Assembly (NCBI RefSeq): GCF_018101125.2
Contig: NZ_JAELVF020000001.1
Coordinates: 3,344,079-3,408,078 of the forward strand
DNA: 64,000 bases
Reading direction: 5' to 3'
From: Streptomyces tardus
Lineage (GTDB): Bacteria > Actinomycetota > Actinomycetes > Streptomycetales > Streptomycetaceae
The stretch's first letter is position 1. Every line of letters begins with the position of its first letter. Both the position numbers and the translations under genes were made by a program. Of the stretch, positions 36,198-45,314 are shown piece by piece. The notes below the pieces were generated by a model that saw only the letters and a program-made list of their open reading frames with translations, was not told where the DNA came from and did no database searches.

Positions 36198-37205
36198 ATG
36201 ACCTCCCAGGACATGCGGTCCGCGCCCGCCACTTCGGCGGCGGGCGCGGGCACGTCCCCGCCAGGCCCCGACGGGGCGGACGAGCGTGAGAAGCGCAGGG
36301 CGGCGCGGCGCAGCAAGTGGTATCAGCGGGACGCCAAGTGGAGCCCGTACGCGTTCATCTCGCCGTTCTTCCTCTTCTTCGCGGCGTTCGGCCTCTTCCC
36401 GCTGCTCTACACGGGATGGGCCTCGCTGCACCGGGTCTCGCTGCACTCGCCCACCGAGATGGAGTGGGTCGGGCTGCACAACTTCACCCGCCTCCTCCAG
36501 GACGAGTACTTCTGGAACTCGCTGAGCAACACCTTCGTGATCGGGATCATCTCCACGGTCCCGCAGCTGCTGATGGCACTCGGTCTCGCGCATCTGCTCA
36601 ACTACAAGCTGCGCGGCTCGATGTTCTTCCGCGTCGCGATGCTCACCCCGTACGCGACCTCGGTGGCCGCGGCCACGCTCGTCTTCGCGATGCTCTACGG
36701 TCGCGACTTCGGAATGATCAACTGGGGCCTGGGTCTCTTCGGGATCGACAACATCGACTGGGAGGGCGGCAGTTGGACCTCGCAGTTCGCGGTCGCCACG
36801 ATCGTCATCTGGCGGTGGACGGGCTACAACACGCTGATCTACCTCGCGGCGATGCAGTCCGTGCCGAACGACCTGTACGAGTCGGCGGCGCTGGACGGGG
36901 CCTCGCGCTGGCAGCAGTTCCTCCATGTCACCGTTCCCTCGCTGCGGCCGACGATCCTGTTCACCGTGGTGATCTCCACCATCGGGTCGACCCAACTGTT
37001 CGGTGAGCCGCTGCTGTTCGGCGGTTCGCCCTCGGGCGGTGCGTCGAACCAGTACCAGACGCTCGGGCTCTACCTGTACGAGCAGGGCTGGACCAACTTC
37101 CACCTGGGCCGCGCCTCGGCGATCGCCTGGATGATGTTCCTGGTCCTGATCGTGATCGGACTCGTCTACTTCCTGGTGGCCAAGCGGCTGCAGAAGAGCC
37201 ACTGA
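36198..37205 (+). CDS. cebF: Cello-oligosaccharide ABC transporter permease CebF
   Basis: This 335-residue MalF-type permease has a hydrophilic first 50 residues and six membrane segments. The EAA loop is DLYESAALDGASRWQQFLHVTVPSLRPTI. The ATG at 36198 sits 13 bases after cebE, behind GGAG. No ATPase gene is in the operon; in Streptomyces the shared MsiK ATPase energises this transporter. Confidence 0.92.
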   Translation: MTSQDMRSAPATSAAGAGTSPPGPDGADEREKRRAARRSKWYQRDAKWSPYAFISPFFLFFAAFGLFPLLYTGWASLHRVSLHSPTEMEWVGLHNFTRLLQDEYFWNSLSNTFVIGIISTVPQLLMALGLAHLLNYKLRGSMFFRVAMLTPYATSVAAATLVFAMLYGRDFGMINWGLGLFGIDNIDWEGGSWTSQFAVATIVIWRWTGYNTLIYLAAMQSVPNDLYESAALDGASRWQQFLHVTVPSLRPTILFTVVISTIGSTQLFGEPLLFGGSPSGGASNQYQTLGLYLYEQGWTNFHLGRASAIAWMMFLVLIVIGLVYFLVAKRLQKSH

Positions 37206-37216
37206 GGGGGATACGC

Positions 37217-38125
37217 ATGGCTGTACTCACGTCCGCGACGCCGAAGGAAGAAGCCCCCGGCGAGGGGGACGGCAAGCGGCGGACCCGCACCCGCGGCAAG
37301 GCCGGGCGGCATCTGTACGCCGGCTGGTTCACCTACGTGGTGCTCGGGTTCTTCACCGTCGGCTCGCTCTTCCCGCTGGTGTGGACCGCGATCGCCGCCT
37401 CCCGGGACAACGCCCGGCTGGCCGAGACACCACCGCCGTTCTGGTTCGGCGGCAACCTGGGCTCCAACCTCCAGGCTGCCTGGACCGACGCCAACATGGG
37501 CAAGGCCCTGATCAACACGGTCTTCGTCGCAGGTACCGTCACCGTTTCGACGGTCCTGTTCGCCACGCTGGCCGGCTTCGCCTTCGCCAAGCTGCGCTTC
37601 CGGGGAAGCAACATCCTGCTGCTCCTGGTGATAGGCACCATGATGGTGCCGCCCCAACTCAGCGTCGTGCCGCTGTTCATGGCCGTCGCCGAGCTGGAGT
37701 GGACCAATCAGCTGCAGGCCGTCATCCTCCCGATGATGGCGAGCGCCTTCGGTGTCTTCTTCATGCGGCAGTACCTGATCAACGCTCTGCCGACCGAGCT
37801 CATCGAGGCGGCGAGGGTCGACGGTGCGCACAGCCTGCGGCTGGTGTGGCACGTGGTCTTCCCGGCGGCCCGGCCCGCGATGGCGGTGCTCGGAATGCTG
37901 ACCTTCGTGCTCGCCTGGAACGAGTTCTTCTGGCCGATGATCGCGCTGACCCAGGACAACCCGACCGTCCAGGTCGCCCTGACGGGACTCGGCCGCGGCT
38001 ACATCCCGGACCAGTCGGTGATCATGGCCGGTTCGCTGCTCGGCACACTGCCCCTGCTGATCGTCTTCGCCGTCTTCGGCAAGCAGATCGTCGGCGGCAT
38101 CATGCAGGGCGCGGTGAAGGGCTGA
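37217..38125 (+). CDS. cebG: Cello-oligosaccharide ABC transporter permease CebG
   Basis: This 302-residue MalG-type permease has six membrane segments and the EAA loop LIEAARVDGAHSLRLVWHVVFPAARPAM. It begins 11 bases after cebF behind GAGGGGGA and would form the channel with CebF. Confidence 0.92.
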   Translation: MAVLTSATPKEEAPGEGDGKRRTRTRGKAGRHLYAGWFTYVVLGFFTVGSLFPLVWTAIAASRDNARLAETPPPFWFGGNLGSNLQAAWTDANMGKALINTVFVAGTVTVSTVLFATLAGFAFAKLRFRGSNILLLLVIGTMMVPPQLSVVPLFMAVAELEWTNQLQAVILPMMASAFGVFFMRQYLINALPTELIEAARVDGAHSLRLVWHVVFPAARPAMAVLGMLTFVLAWNEFFWPMIALTQDNPTVQVALTGLGRGYIPDQSVIMAGSLLGTLPLLIVFAVFGKQIVGGIMQGAVKG

Positions 38126-38194
38126 TCGAGCCCGTACCCGATTCCACTCCTCCACAAGGAAGTTCACCCTGTCCCCCCTCCGCCCGCCTGCAAA

Positions 38195-38208
38195 AGGGAG
38201 CGCTCTCA
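38195..38208 (+). promoter_or_regulatory. Second CebR box overlapping the bglC ribosome site
   Basis: AGGGAGCGCTCTCA differs from the perfect CebR palindrome by two bases and ends one base before the bglC ATG. GGGAG within it is also the likely ribosome-binding sequence. CebR bound here could block elongation into bglC and so tune it separately from cebEFG. Confidence 0.8.
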
Positions 38209-38209
38209 G

Positions 38210-39652
38210 ATGACGTACCCGTCCGAATCCCGTATCGAGTTCCCCACCGACTTCCTCTTCGGTTCAGCGACCTCCGCCTACCAGATCGAGGGCGCGGCGC
38301 AGGAGGACGGCCGTACCCCCTCGATCTGGGACACCTTCTGCCGGACCCCCGGCAAGGTGCTCGGCGGCGAGACCGGCGATGTGGCGGTCGACCACTACCA
38401 CCGCTGGCGCGAGGACGTCGCGCTGATGGCCGAACTCGGCCTGGAGACCTACCGGTTCTCCATCTCCTGGCCCCGGGTGCAGCCGACCGGCCGCGGGCCG
38501 GCCGTCCAGCGCGGCCTGGACTTCTACCGCAACCTCGTCGACGAGCTGCTGGAGAAGGGCATCACCCCCTGGCTGACCCTCTACCACTGGGACCTGCCGC
38601 AGGAGCTGGAGGCCGACCCGGCCGGCGCGGGTGGCGGCGGTTGGCCGGAGAGGGCGACCGCCGAGCGGTTCGCCGACTACGCGACGCTGGTCGCCGAGGC
38701 CCTCGGTGACCGGGTCGAGCACTGGACGACGCTCAACGAGCCCTGGTGCAGCGCCTTCCTCGGCTACGGCTCCGGTGTGCACGCGCCGGGTCGCACCGAC
38801 CACCTCGCCGCGCTGCGGGCCGCGCACCACCTCAACCTCGCGCACGGTCTCGGCAGTCAGGCGCTGCGCGCCGCGCTGCCGGCCCGAGCCAAGGTCGGCA
38901 TCAGCATCAACTCCGCCTCGGTGCGCGCCGTCTCGGACTCTCCGGAGGACCTGGACGCCAAGCGCCGGGTGGAGGCGCTGGCAAACGGGATCTTCGAGGG
39001 TCCGCTGCTGCGCGGCGAGTACGGCGCCGACCTGATCGCCGACACCGCCGAGATCACCGACTGGAGCTTCGTCAAGGACGGCGATCTGGAGAACATCCAC
39101 CAGCCGCTGGACGCGATCGGCGTCAACTACTACACCCCGTCGCTGGTTTCGGCCGTCTCCCCCGAGCAGGAGGCCTCGCGCCGGGACGGTCACGGCGCGA
39201 GCGAGCATTCGCCGTGGCCGGGCGCCGACCGGGTCGCCTTCCACCAGACCCCGGGCCCGGTCAGCGAGATGGGCTGGACGACCGACGCAAGCGGTCTGTA
39301 CGACCTGCTCAAGCGTTTCGGGCGCGAGGCCGAGGGCGTACCGCTGTACGTCACCGAGAACGGCATGGCGTGCGACGACAAGGTCGGCGCCGACGGCGCC
39401 GTGCACGACCCGGACCGGATCGACTACCTGCACCGTCATCTGGCCGCCGTCGCCGACGCGCGCGCCGAGGGCGTGGACGTGCGCGGGTACTTCCTCTGGT
39501 CGCTGCTGGACAACTTCGAGTGGGCGTACGGCTACAGCAAGCGCTTCGGCGCCGTCTACGTCGACTACGAGACGCAGCAGCGCATCCCGAAGTCCAGTGC
39601 GCGCTGGTACGCCGACCTGGTGCGCGAGCGCACCCTGCCGCCGGTCGACTGA
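38210..39652 (+). CDS. bglC: Beta-glucosidase, GH1
   Basis: This 480-residue cytoplasmic enzyme hydrolyses imported cellobiose to glucose. GH1 features are complete: the N-terminal [16 protein letters not shown], the acid/base Glu in [11 protein letters not shown] (about residue 180) and the nucleophile Glu in YVTENGMA (about 384), then LHRHLAAV and [24 protein letters not shown]. No secretion signal is present, in keeping with intracellular cleavage. Confidence 0.95.
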   Translation: MTYPSESRIEFPTDFLFGSATSAYQIEGAAQEDGRTPSIWDTFCRTPGKVLGGETGDVAVDHYHRWREDVALMAELGLETYRFSISWPRVQPTGRGPAVQRGLDFYRNLVDELLEKGITPWLTLYHWDLPQELEADPAGAGGGGWPERATAERFADYATLVAEALGDRVEHWTTLNEPWCSAFLGYGSGVHAPGRTDHLAALRAAHHLNLAHGLGSQALRAALPARAKVGISINSASVRAVSDSPEDLDAKRRVEALANGIFEGPLLRGEYGADLIADTAEITDWSFVKDGDLENIHQPLDAIGVNYYTPSLVSAVSPEQEASRRDGHGASEHSPWPGADRVAFHQTPGPVSEMGWTTDASGLYDLLKRFGREAEGVPLYVTENGMACDDKVGADGAVHDPDRIDYLHRHLAAVADARAEGVDVRGYFLWSLLDNFEWAYGYSKRFGAVYVDYETQQRIPKSSARWYADLVRERTLPPVD

Positions 39653-39672
39653 GCCGCCCGAAGGCGAGTCGC

Positions 39673-39710
39673 CGGACGACGAGCCCTCGGACGACGAGCC
39701 CTCGGACGAG
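39673..39710. repeat. 15-bp tandem repeat after bglC
   Basis: CGGACGACGAGCCCT is repeated exactly twice (39673-39687, 39688-39702) with a partial third copy, in non-coding DNA just beyond the bglC stop. Confidence 0.75.
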
Positions 39711-39785
39711 CGAGTCGCAGGTCGACAGAGCCTTTCGACGAGTGAGGGCCTGAACGGCTGATGGTGCCCGGCCGGGCGCCTGCCC

Positions 39786-39824
39786 CCACGGGGACGGGTG
39801 CCCGGCCGGTGCTCGTCCCCGTGG
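39786..39824. terminator. Terminator between bglC and the small membrane protein gene
   Basis: CCACGGGGACG (39786-39796) pairs perfectly with CGTCCCCGTGG (39814-39824). Lying between convergent genes, it could stop transcription from both sides. Confidence 0.7.
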
Positions 39825-39926
39825 CGGAAACGGGTGCGCGGGCGGAACGGGCGGTCCGGCGGGGGCGAGTTCCGGACGGTGAGCATCTGCCTGCCGGCGG
39901 TCAACTCCGCTCGGGGCGCCCGTGGT

Positions 39927-40202
39927 TCACCCGCTGACGAGGAGGAAGAGCGCCCCGGCGGCCAGCAGCAGCCCGAAGGCGAACCTCGCGCCCGCGCCCG
40001 GATAGCCGCCGCGTCCCACCCGCCAGGCGAGCGCGACCACCGGCAGCAGCCAACCGGCCGCGTACAGGCTCCAGCCGACGCCGTGGCCGGCGCCGGAGGG
40101 CGGGCCCAGGGCGAAGCACATGGCCGCGGCGACGGTGAAGCAGACCGGCGATGCCCACAGATAGCGCTGAACCGTTTCCTCCAGCACCGCTTCGCGGCCC
40201 AC
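39927..40202 (-). CDS. Small integral membrane protein of unknown function
   Basis: This 91-residue protein has three hydrophobic segments (SPVCFTVAAAMCFALG, WSLYAAGWLLPVVALAW, FAFGLLLAAGALFLLVSG), so it is a small multi-pass membrane protein. GTG 40202 is chosen because the frame upstream is Arg/Gly-rich and unlike protein; AAAGGG lies 8 bases before it. I do not recognise a family. Confidence 0.55.
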   Translation of the reverse strand: MGREAVLEETVQRYLWASPVCFTVAAAMCFALGPPSGAGHGVGWSLYAAGWLLPVVALAWRVGRGGYPGAGARFAFGLLLAAGALFLLVSG

Positions 40203-40417
40203 CGGTACGCCCTTTCCGTCGGCGCCCCGGTCTCCCGGCCGCGCGCCAAGTCCTGCGCGGCGACGGCCGCGACCTCGCAGCCTCACAGCCGGCCACGGGT
40301 GCGCACATCGTGCTGCCGCAGGAGGAGCACCCCCGCCGTTCGGCGGGTCGAGTGGATACGTGCCCGAAAGCGGGCAGATTTCTTGCGAAGTCCGATCGCG
40401 CTGCGCAGTATCGACTC

Positions 40418-40696
40418 GTGCTCGAACGCCGCCCGTCGTCCCACGACGATCTCGTCGACCACCTGGTCCGCACCACCCCGCTGCACCGCGGGGAGGCGGC
40501 CCGCGTGGTGCTCGACGTACTGGCGTACTTCGACGAGACGATCGAGGAGTACGTACGCCGGCGCCATCGTGAGATGCAGTCGCGCGGACTGACCAACCCG
40601 GTCATCTTCGAGCGGATCAGCCAGGAGCTGCCGCACCGCGCGGTGGCTCCGCCGCAGCTCTCGCTGCGCCAGCTGCGCCGCGTCGTCTACGGCTGA
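40418..40696 (+). CDS. Conserved hypothetical protein, helical
   Basis: This 92-residue soluble protein is predicted all-helical (HHGDLVDHLVRTT-like start, EAARVVLDVLAYFDETIEEYVRRRHREMQSRG). The EAARVVLDVL..EEYVRRRHREMQ arrangement is consistent across actinobacterial relatives by appearance, but no function is recognised. GTG 40418 is the most reasonable start though its ribosome site is weak; the longer frame from 40151 is antisense to the membrane protein gene. It precedes glmS by 135 bases. Confidence 0.6.
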   Translation: MLERRPSSHDDLVDHLVRTTPLHRGEAARVVLDVLAYFDETIEEYVRRRHREMQSRGLTNPVIFERISQELPHRAVAPPQLSLRQLRRVVYG

Positions 40697-40831
40697 GTCG
40701 GCGCCCACGGCCGCAAACGGCTGAGTCGGCCGCAACAGCCGCAACGGTTGAGGCCGGGGACGGCGGACGCTCCGACCCGCGTCGGCCGCCCCGGTGTTCG
40801 GGCACACCACGCAACGGACGGGAGAAGCGAC

Positions 40832-42658
40832 ATGTGCGGGATCGTCGGATACATCGGCAGGCGGGATGTGGCACCGCTGCTGCTGGAGGGCCTTCAGCGG
40901 CTGGAGTACCGGGGCTACGACTCGGCCGGGATCGCCATTCACGGCGACGGCACCGGACGCAACGGCGGGCTGCGTACGGCCAGGGCCACCGGGCGGGTGC
41001 GCGAGCTGGAGGCCCGGCTGCCCAAGCGCTTCACCGGCACGGCCGGCATCGCGCACACCCGCTGGGCCACCCACGGCGCGCCCTGCGACGAGAACGCGCA
41101 CCCCCACCAGGACGCCGACGGCAAGATCGCCCTCGTCCACAACGGCATCATCGACAACGCCGCCGAACTGCGCGCCCGGCTGGAGTCCGAGGGCGTGGTC
41201 TTCACCTCCGAGACCGACACCGAGACCCTCGCCCACCTCATCGCGCGCTCCCGGGCCGAGACGCTGGAGGAGAAGGTCCGCGAGGCGCTCCGGCTGGTCG
41301 AGGGCACCTACGGGATCGCGGTCCTGCACGCCGACTTCCCCGACCGCATCGTCGTCGCCCGCAACGGCTCCCCGGTGGTGCTCGGCCTCGGCGAGCACGA
41401 GATGTTCGTGGCCTCCGACGTCGCCGCGCTCGTCTCGCACACCCGCCAGGTCATCACCCTGGACGACGGCGAGATGGCCACCATCAAGGCGGACGACTAC
41501 CGCACGTACACCACCGAGGGCAGCCGCACCGCCGCCGCGCCGGAGACGGTGGACTGGGTGGCCGAGTCCTACGACATGGCCGGCCACGACACGTACATGC
41601 ACAAGGAGATCACCGAGCAGGCCGACGCGGTCGACCGCGTGCTGCGCGGCCGGATCGACGACCGGTTCGCGACCGTACGGCTCGGCGGCCTCAACCTCGA
41701 CGCCAGGGAGGCCCGTTCGGTACGGCGGGTCAAGATCCTCGGCTGCGGCTCGGCGTACCACGCGGGACTGATCGGCGCCCAGCTGATCGAGGAGCTGGCG
41801 CGCATTCCGGCGGACGCGGAGCCGGCCAGCGAGTTCCGCTACCGCAACGCGGTGGTCGACCCGGACACCCTCTACATCGCGGTCAGCCAGTCCGGCGAGA
41901 CCTACGACACCCTCGCCGCCGTGCAGGAGCTCAAGCGCAAGGGCGCCCGGGTGCTCGGTGTCGTCAACGTGGTCGGCAGTGCGATCGCCCGGGAGACCGA
42001 CGGCGGCGTGTACGTCCACGCGGGCCCGGAGATCTGCGTGGTCTCCACCAAGTGCTTCACCAACACCGCCGTCGCCTTCGCCCTGCTCGCCCTGCACCTG
42101 GGGCGCATCCGCGATCTGTCGGTGGCCGACGGCAAGCGCATCATCGACGGTCTGCGCCGACTGCCCGCGCAGATCGCCGAGATCGTCGCGCAGGAGGCGG
42201 AGATCGAGAAGATCGCGGGGGAGTACGCGGACGCGCGGTCGATGATGTTCGTCGGCCGGGTGCGCGGCTACCCGGTCGCGCTGGAGGCCTCGCTGAAGCT
42301 CAAGGAGATCTCCTACATCCACGCCGAGGCCTACCCCGCCTCGGAGTTGAAGCACGGTCCGCTGGCGCTGATCGAGCCGGCCGTGCCGACGGTCGCGGTA
42401 CTGCCGGACGACGAGCTGCTCGACAAGAACCGGGCCACACTGGAGGAGGTCAAGGCGCGCCACGGCCGTATCCTCGCCGTCGCCCACCAGGAGCAGGAGC
42501 GCGCCGACCACACCGTGGTGGTACCGCGCAACGAGACCGAGCTGGACCCGATCCTGATGGGCATTCCGCTCCAACTCCTCGCCTACCACACGGCGTTGGC
42601 GCTGGGCCGGGACATCGACAAGCCGCGCAACCTGGCGAAGTCCGTCACAGTGGAGTGA
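40832..42658 (+). CDS. glmS: Glutamine--fructose-6-phosphate aminotransferase
   Basis: This 608-residue enzyme makes glucosamine-6-phosphate, the entry to amino-sugar and peptidoglycan synthesis. Cys2 (MCGIVGYIG) is the glutaminase nucleophile. TRWATHGAP and HNGIIDN lie in the glutaminase domain; two SIS domains follow (CGSAYHAG, SQSGETYDT) and the C-terminus ends PRNLAKSVTVE, as in the family. ATG 40832 follows GGGAG. No riboswitch-like or ribozyme leader was seen. Confidence 0.95.
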   Translation: MCGIVGYIGRRDVAPLLLEGLQRLEYRGYDSAGIAIHGDGTGRNGGLRTARATGRVRELEARLPKRFTGTAGIAHTRWATHGAPCDENAHPHQDADGKIALVHNGIIDNAAELRARLESEGVVFTSETDTETLAHLIARSRAETLEEKVREALRLVEGTYGIAVLHADFPDRIVVARNGSPVVLGLGEHEMFVASDVAALVSHTRQVITLDDGEMATIKADDYRTYTTEGSRTAAAPETVDWVAESYDMAGHDTYMHKEITEQADAVDRVLRGRIDDRFATVRLGGLNLDAREARSVRRVKILGCGSAYHAGLIGAQLIEELARIPADAEPASEFRYRNAVVDPDTLYIAVSQSGETYDTLAAVQELKRKGARVLGVVNVVGSAIARETDGGVYVHAGPEICVVSTKCFTNTAVAFALLALHLGRIRDLSVADGKRIIDGLRRLPAQIAEIVAQEAEIEKIAGEYADARSMMFVGRVRGYPVALEASLKLKEISYIHAEAYPASELKHGPLALIEPAVPTVAVLPDDELLDKNRATLEEVKARHGRILAVAHQEQERADHTVVVPRNETELDPILMGIPLQLLAYHTALALGRDIDKPRNLAKSVTVE

Positions 42659-42990
42659 GCCGGCCGGCGGCGCGCGGACACCCCGGTGAGGGGCAACGCC
42701 GCGTGCCGCCCCGCCGACACGCCGCCTCCTCCACCCGAACACCAGGCGTGCTCCACAGTTCCTCTACGAAGCTACTCGGTCGTAGGCGGTGGATTGTGCG
42801 TTTGTGCCGGGCATATAGCTGGAGTACGCGCTGCCGGAGGTGGAGGTGACGGTCCACTTCTGGCAGCTCTGCGCCGGCGTTATGGGCGACGCCGGCGAAG
42901 GGGAGGCGGCTCCCGGCCCGCGTAGGTGGCACGCGGACCGGGAGCCGTCGCCCATGTCCGGGCCCGCCCGAGGCAGCGGGCGTGCGGTGT
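42659..42990. other. Intergenic region between glmS and tesB with small minus-strand ORF
   Basis: This 332-base region separates convergent genes. A strong hairpin is at 42905-42952. On the minus strand an ORF (42764-42955, 63 codons) ends in a Ser/Thr-rich stretch, TVTSTSGSAYSSYMPGTNAQ; its start codon lies in the hairpin and no ribosome site is seen, so it may be a remnant of an older gene. Confidence 0.4.
42905..42952. terminator. Terminator between glmS and tesB
   Basis: GGCGGCTCCCGG (42905-42916) pairs with CCGGGAGCCGTCGCC (42938-42952), with one unpaired base, around a 21-base loop that itself contains GCGT/ACGC. Confidence 0.65.
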
Positions 42991-43878
42991 TCAGGCGCGC
43001 GGCACCCGTACGACGCCCTCCTGGATCACCGAGGCGACCAGCCGCCCGTCCGCGGTGAAGATCCGGCCCTTGCCGAGGCCCCGCCCGCCCTGCGCGGTGG
43101 GGGACTCCTGGTCGTAGAGCAGCCACTCGTCCGCCCGGAAGGGCCGGTGGAACCACATGGCGTGGTCCAGGCTCGCGCCCACCACGTCGCCGACCGCCCA
43201 ACCGCCGCGCCCGTGCGCGAGGAGTACCGAGTCGAGCAGCGTCATGTCCGAGACGTAGGTGGTCAGGCAGATGTGCAGCATCGGCTGGTCGCGCGCACCG
43301 TCGAGCTTGCCGTTGGTGCGGAACCACACCTGGGAACGCGGCTCGCTCGGCCCGTTCTCCGCGGCGACGAACGGCGGGTCCTGCACGTAGCGCAGATCGA
43401 CCGCGGCCCGCGCCTCCAGCAGCCGCCGCGGGATCTGCGGGTCCTGGAAGAGGTGCGCGTGCCGGGGCAGCAGCTCCTCCGCGGTCGGCAGCGAGTCGGG
43501 GGCGGGAGCGGCCGGCATCTCCTCCTGGTGCTCCATCCCCTCCTCGAACTCCTGGAAGGAGGCGGAGAGATGGAAGATCGGCTGGCCGTGCTGGACCGCG
43601 ACCACCCGGCGGGTGGTGAAGGACCGGCCGTCTCTGATGCGGTCCACCGTGTAGACGATCGGGGCGCCGGGGTCCCCGGGGCGCAGGAAGTAGGCGTGCA
43701 GCGAGTGCGCCGGCCGGTCGTCGGGGACCGTGCGGCCGGCGGCGACCAGCGCCTGCGCCGCCACCTGCCCGCCGAACACCCGGGGGACCACGGAGGGGCG
43801 GCTGACACCGCGGTAGATGTTCTCCTCGATCCGCTCCAGGTCGAGCAGGTCGAGGAGCGAGTCCAGTGCGTCGGTCAT
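42991..43878 (-). CDS. tesB: Acyl-CoA thioesterase II
   Basis: This 295-residue double-hotdog enzyme hydrolyses acyl-CoAs. Family segments are RVFGGQVAAQALVAAGRTV, the HSLHAYFLRPGDP hairpin and GASLDHAMWFHRPFRADEWLLY, which carries the catalytic Asp. ATG 43878 (MTDALDSLLDLLDLE) is the usual TesB start. It is downstream of an acyl-CoA dehydrogenase gene but separated from it by a strong terminator. Confidence 0.92.
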   Translation of the reverse strand: MTDALDSLLDLLDLERIEENIYRGVSRPSVVPRVFGGQVAAQALVAAGRTVPDDRPAHSLHAYFLRPGDPGAPIVYTVDRIRDGRSFTTRRVVAVQHGQPIFHLSASFQEFEEGMEHQEEMPAAPAPDSLPTAEELLPRHAHLFQDPQIPRRLLEARAAVDLRYVQDPPFVAAENGPSEPRSQVWFRTNGKLDGARDQPMLHICLTTYVSDMTLLDSVLLAHGRGGWAVGDVVGASLDHAMWFHRPFRADEWLLYDQESPTAQGGRGLGKGRIFTADGRLVASVIQEGVVRVPRA

Positions 43879-43937
43879 GACGGGAGCCCTTGCGGTTCGT
43901 GCGGTGTACGGGTGCGCGCGAGGCGCCCGGGCGGACA

Positions 43938-43985
43938 GGGGTGTGCGCGCCGGGCGGGCGGAACCCGGCCCGGCGCGCACACCCC
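43938..43985 (-). terminator. Strong terminator after acyl-CoA dehydrogenase
   Basis: An 18-bp perfect stem (43938-43955 with 43968-43985) and a 12-base loop lie 16 bases beyond the stop of the gene ending at 44001. Confidence 0.85.
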
Positions 43986-44000
43986 CGCCGGGGACTGCTG

Positions 44001-45158
44001 CTACAGGCCCATGGACTTGGCGACGATGGAGCGCATCACCTCGCTGGTGCCACCGTAGATCCTGGTCACGCGGGTGTCGGCGTAGAGGCGCGCGATCGGG
44101 TACTCCCGCATGTATCCGTAACCCCCGTGCAGCTGGAGACACTTGTCGATCACCCGGGCCGCCGACTCGGTGGTGAAGAGCTTCGCGGACGCGGCGTCGG
44201 CGACGGTGAGCTCGCCGGCCTCGTGCGCCTCCAGCGCCCGGTCCACGACCGCCTGCATGGCGTCGACGTCCGAACGGCAGTCGGCCAGCACGAACTTGGT
44301 GTTCTGGAAGGAGGACACCGACTTGCCGAAGACGGTCCGCTCGCGCACGTACTCGGTGGCGAACCGCACCGCGGCAGCGGCCTGGGCGTACGCGCCGATG
44401 GCGATGCCGAGCCGTTCCTGCGGCAGGTTGTGGGTGAGGTACTCGAAGCCCCTGCCCTCCTCGCCGAGCAGATCTGCGACGGGCACCCGCACGTCGTTGA
44501 AGGAGAGTTCGGCCGTGTCGGAGGTCTTGAGGCCGAGCTTGTCCAGGGTGCGGCCGACCGCGTAGCCCTCGCTGGAGGTGTCCACCACCAGGATGGAGAT
44601 GCCGCCCCTGCGGTCCTCGGCGGAGGCGGGAGAGGTGCGGCAGCAGACCAGCACCCGGTCGGCCTGGACGCCGCCGGTGATGAAGGTCTTGGCGCCGTTG
44701 AGCACGTAGTGGGTGCCGTCGTCCGACAGCCTGGCGGTGGTCTGCATACCGGCCAGGTCGGAGCCGGTGCCCGGCTCGGTCATCGCGATCGCCGTCATCA
44801 TCTCGCCGGAGACGAACGAGGGCAGCCAGCGCCGCTTCTGGTCCTCGTCGGCGTAGGAGAGCAGATAGGGCAGGCACAGCGCCGTGTGCACGCTGGAGCC
44901 GCCGAAGCTCACGCCCGCGCGGGCGCACTCCTCGCTGATCACTGCGTTGAACTTGAAGCCGCTCTCGCCAGCCCCGCCGTACTCCTCCGGGACCTCGATG
45001 CCGAAGATGCCCAGCTCACCGAGCTTGCGGTAGAGGCTGCGCGGGACGAATCCCTGCTCCTCCCACTGCGGGTAGTGCGGGACGACCTCGTCGGCGATGA
45101 ACTCGCGGATGGTCTGGCGGAACGCCTCGTGGTCCTCGTTGAACACAGTACGCCGCAT
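44001..45158 (-). CDS. Acyl-CoA dehydrogenase
   Basis: This 385-residue flavoenzyme shows AMTEPGTGSDLAGMQTTA (FAD/substrate binding), ERTVFGKSVSSFQNTKFVLAD and QLHGGYGYMREYPIARLYADTRVTRIYGGTSEVMR. The long-chain type beginning RRTVFNEDHEAFRQTIREFI suggests a fatty acyl-CoA substrate. ATG 45158 follows GGGAGAGATCC. The gene is transcribed alone, with a candidate TetR-type site upstream and a strong terminator downstream. It is not obviously part of the RiPP cluster that begins just to its right. Confidence 0.9.
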   Translation of the reverse strand: MRRTVFNEDHEAFRQTIREFIADEVVPHYPQWEEQGFVPRSLYRKLGELGIFGIEVPEEYGGAGESGFKFNAVISEECARAGVSFGGSSVHTALCLPYLLSYADEDQKRRWLPSFVSGEMMTAIAMTEPGTGSDLAGMQTTARLSDDGTHYVLNGAKTFITGGVQADRVLVCCRTSPASAEDRRGGISILVVDTSSEGYAVGRTLDKLGLKTSDTAELSFNDVRVPVADLLGEEGRGFEYLTHNLPQERLGIAIGAYAQAAAAVRFATEYVRERTVFGKSVSSFQNTKFVLADCRSDVDAMQAVVDRALEAHEAGELTVADAASAKLFTTESAARVIDKCLQLHGGYGYMREYPIARLYADTRVTRIYGGTSEVMRSIVAKSMGL

Positions 45159-45201
45159 GGATCTCTCCCGGATGACGGTGGCAGCTTGCTCTCGGCGAGC
45201 G

Positions 45202-45217
45202 GCTAAGCGCTTGCTCA
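45202..45217. promoter_or_regulatory. AGCAAGCGCTTAGC operator-like site
   Basis: On the minus strand TGAGCAAGCGCTTAGC is a near-palindrome centred on AAGCGCTT, 44-60 bases before the acyl-CoA dehydrogenase start. It resembles the CAAG-NN-CTTG type bound by TetR-family lipid regulators of actinobacteria; the match is imperfect. Confidence 0.4.
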
Positions 45218-45314
45218 GTGAAGCTACCGACCGGTCGCCGCGCTGTCCAGGGCCGGCCTTCCGCCGACGGTGGGCGGGTTGGAGGCGCGGTGCCGACAGG
45301 AGAGGAGCGGCGGG

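Noticed and set aside
44001..45158. Acyl-CoA dehydrogenase and tesB as part of the RiPP cluster
   Set aside because: They have their own terminator and a lipid-type operator, and no role for them in azole peptide synthesis is apparent; the cluster boundary is set at 45315.
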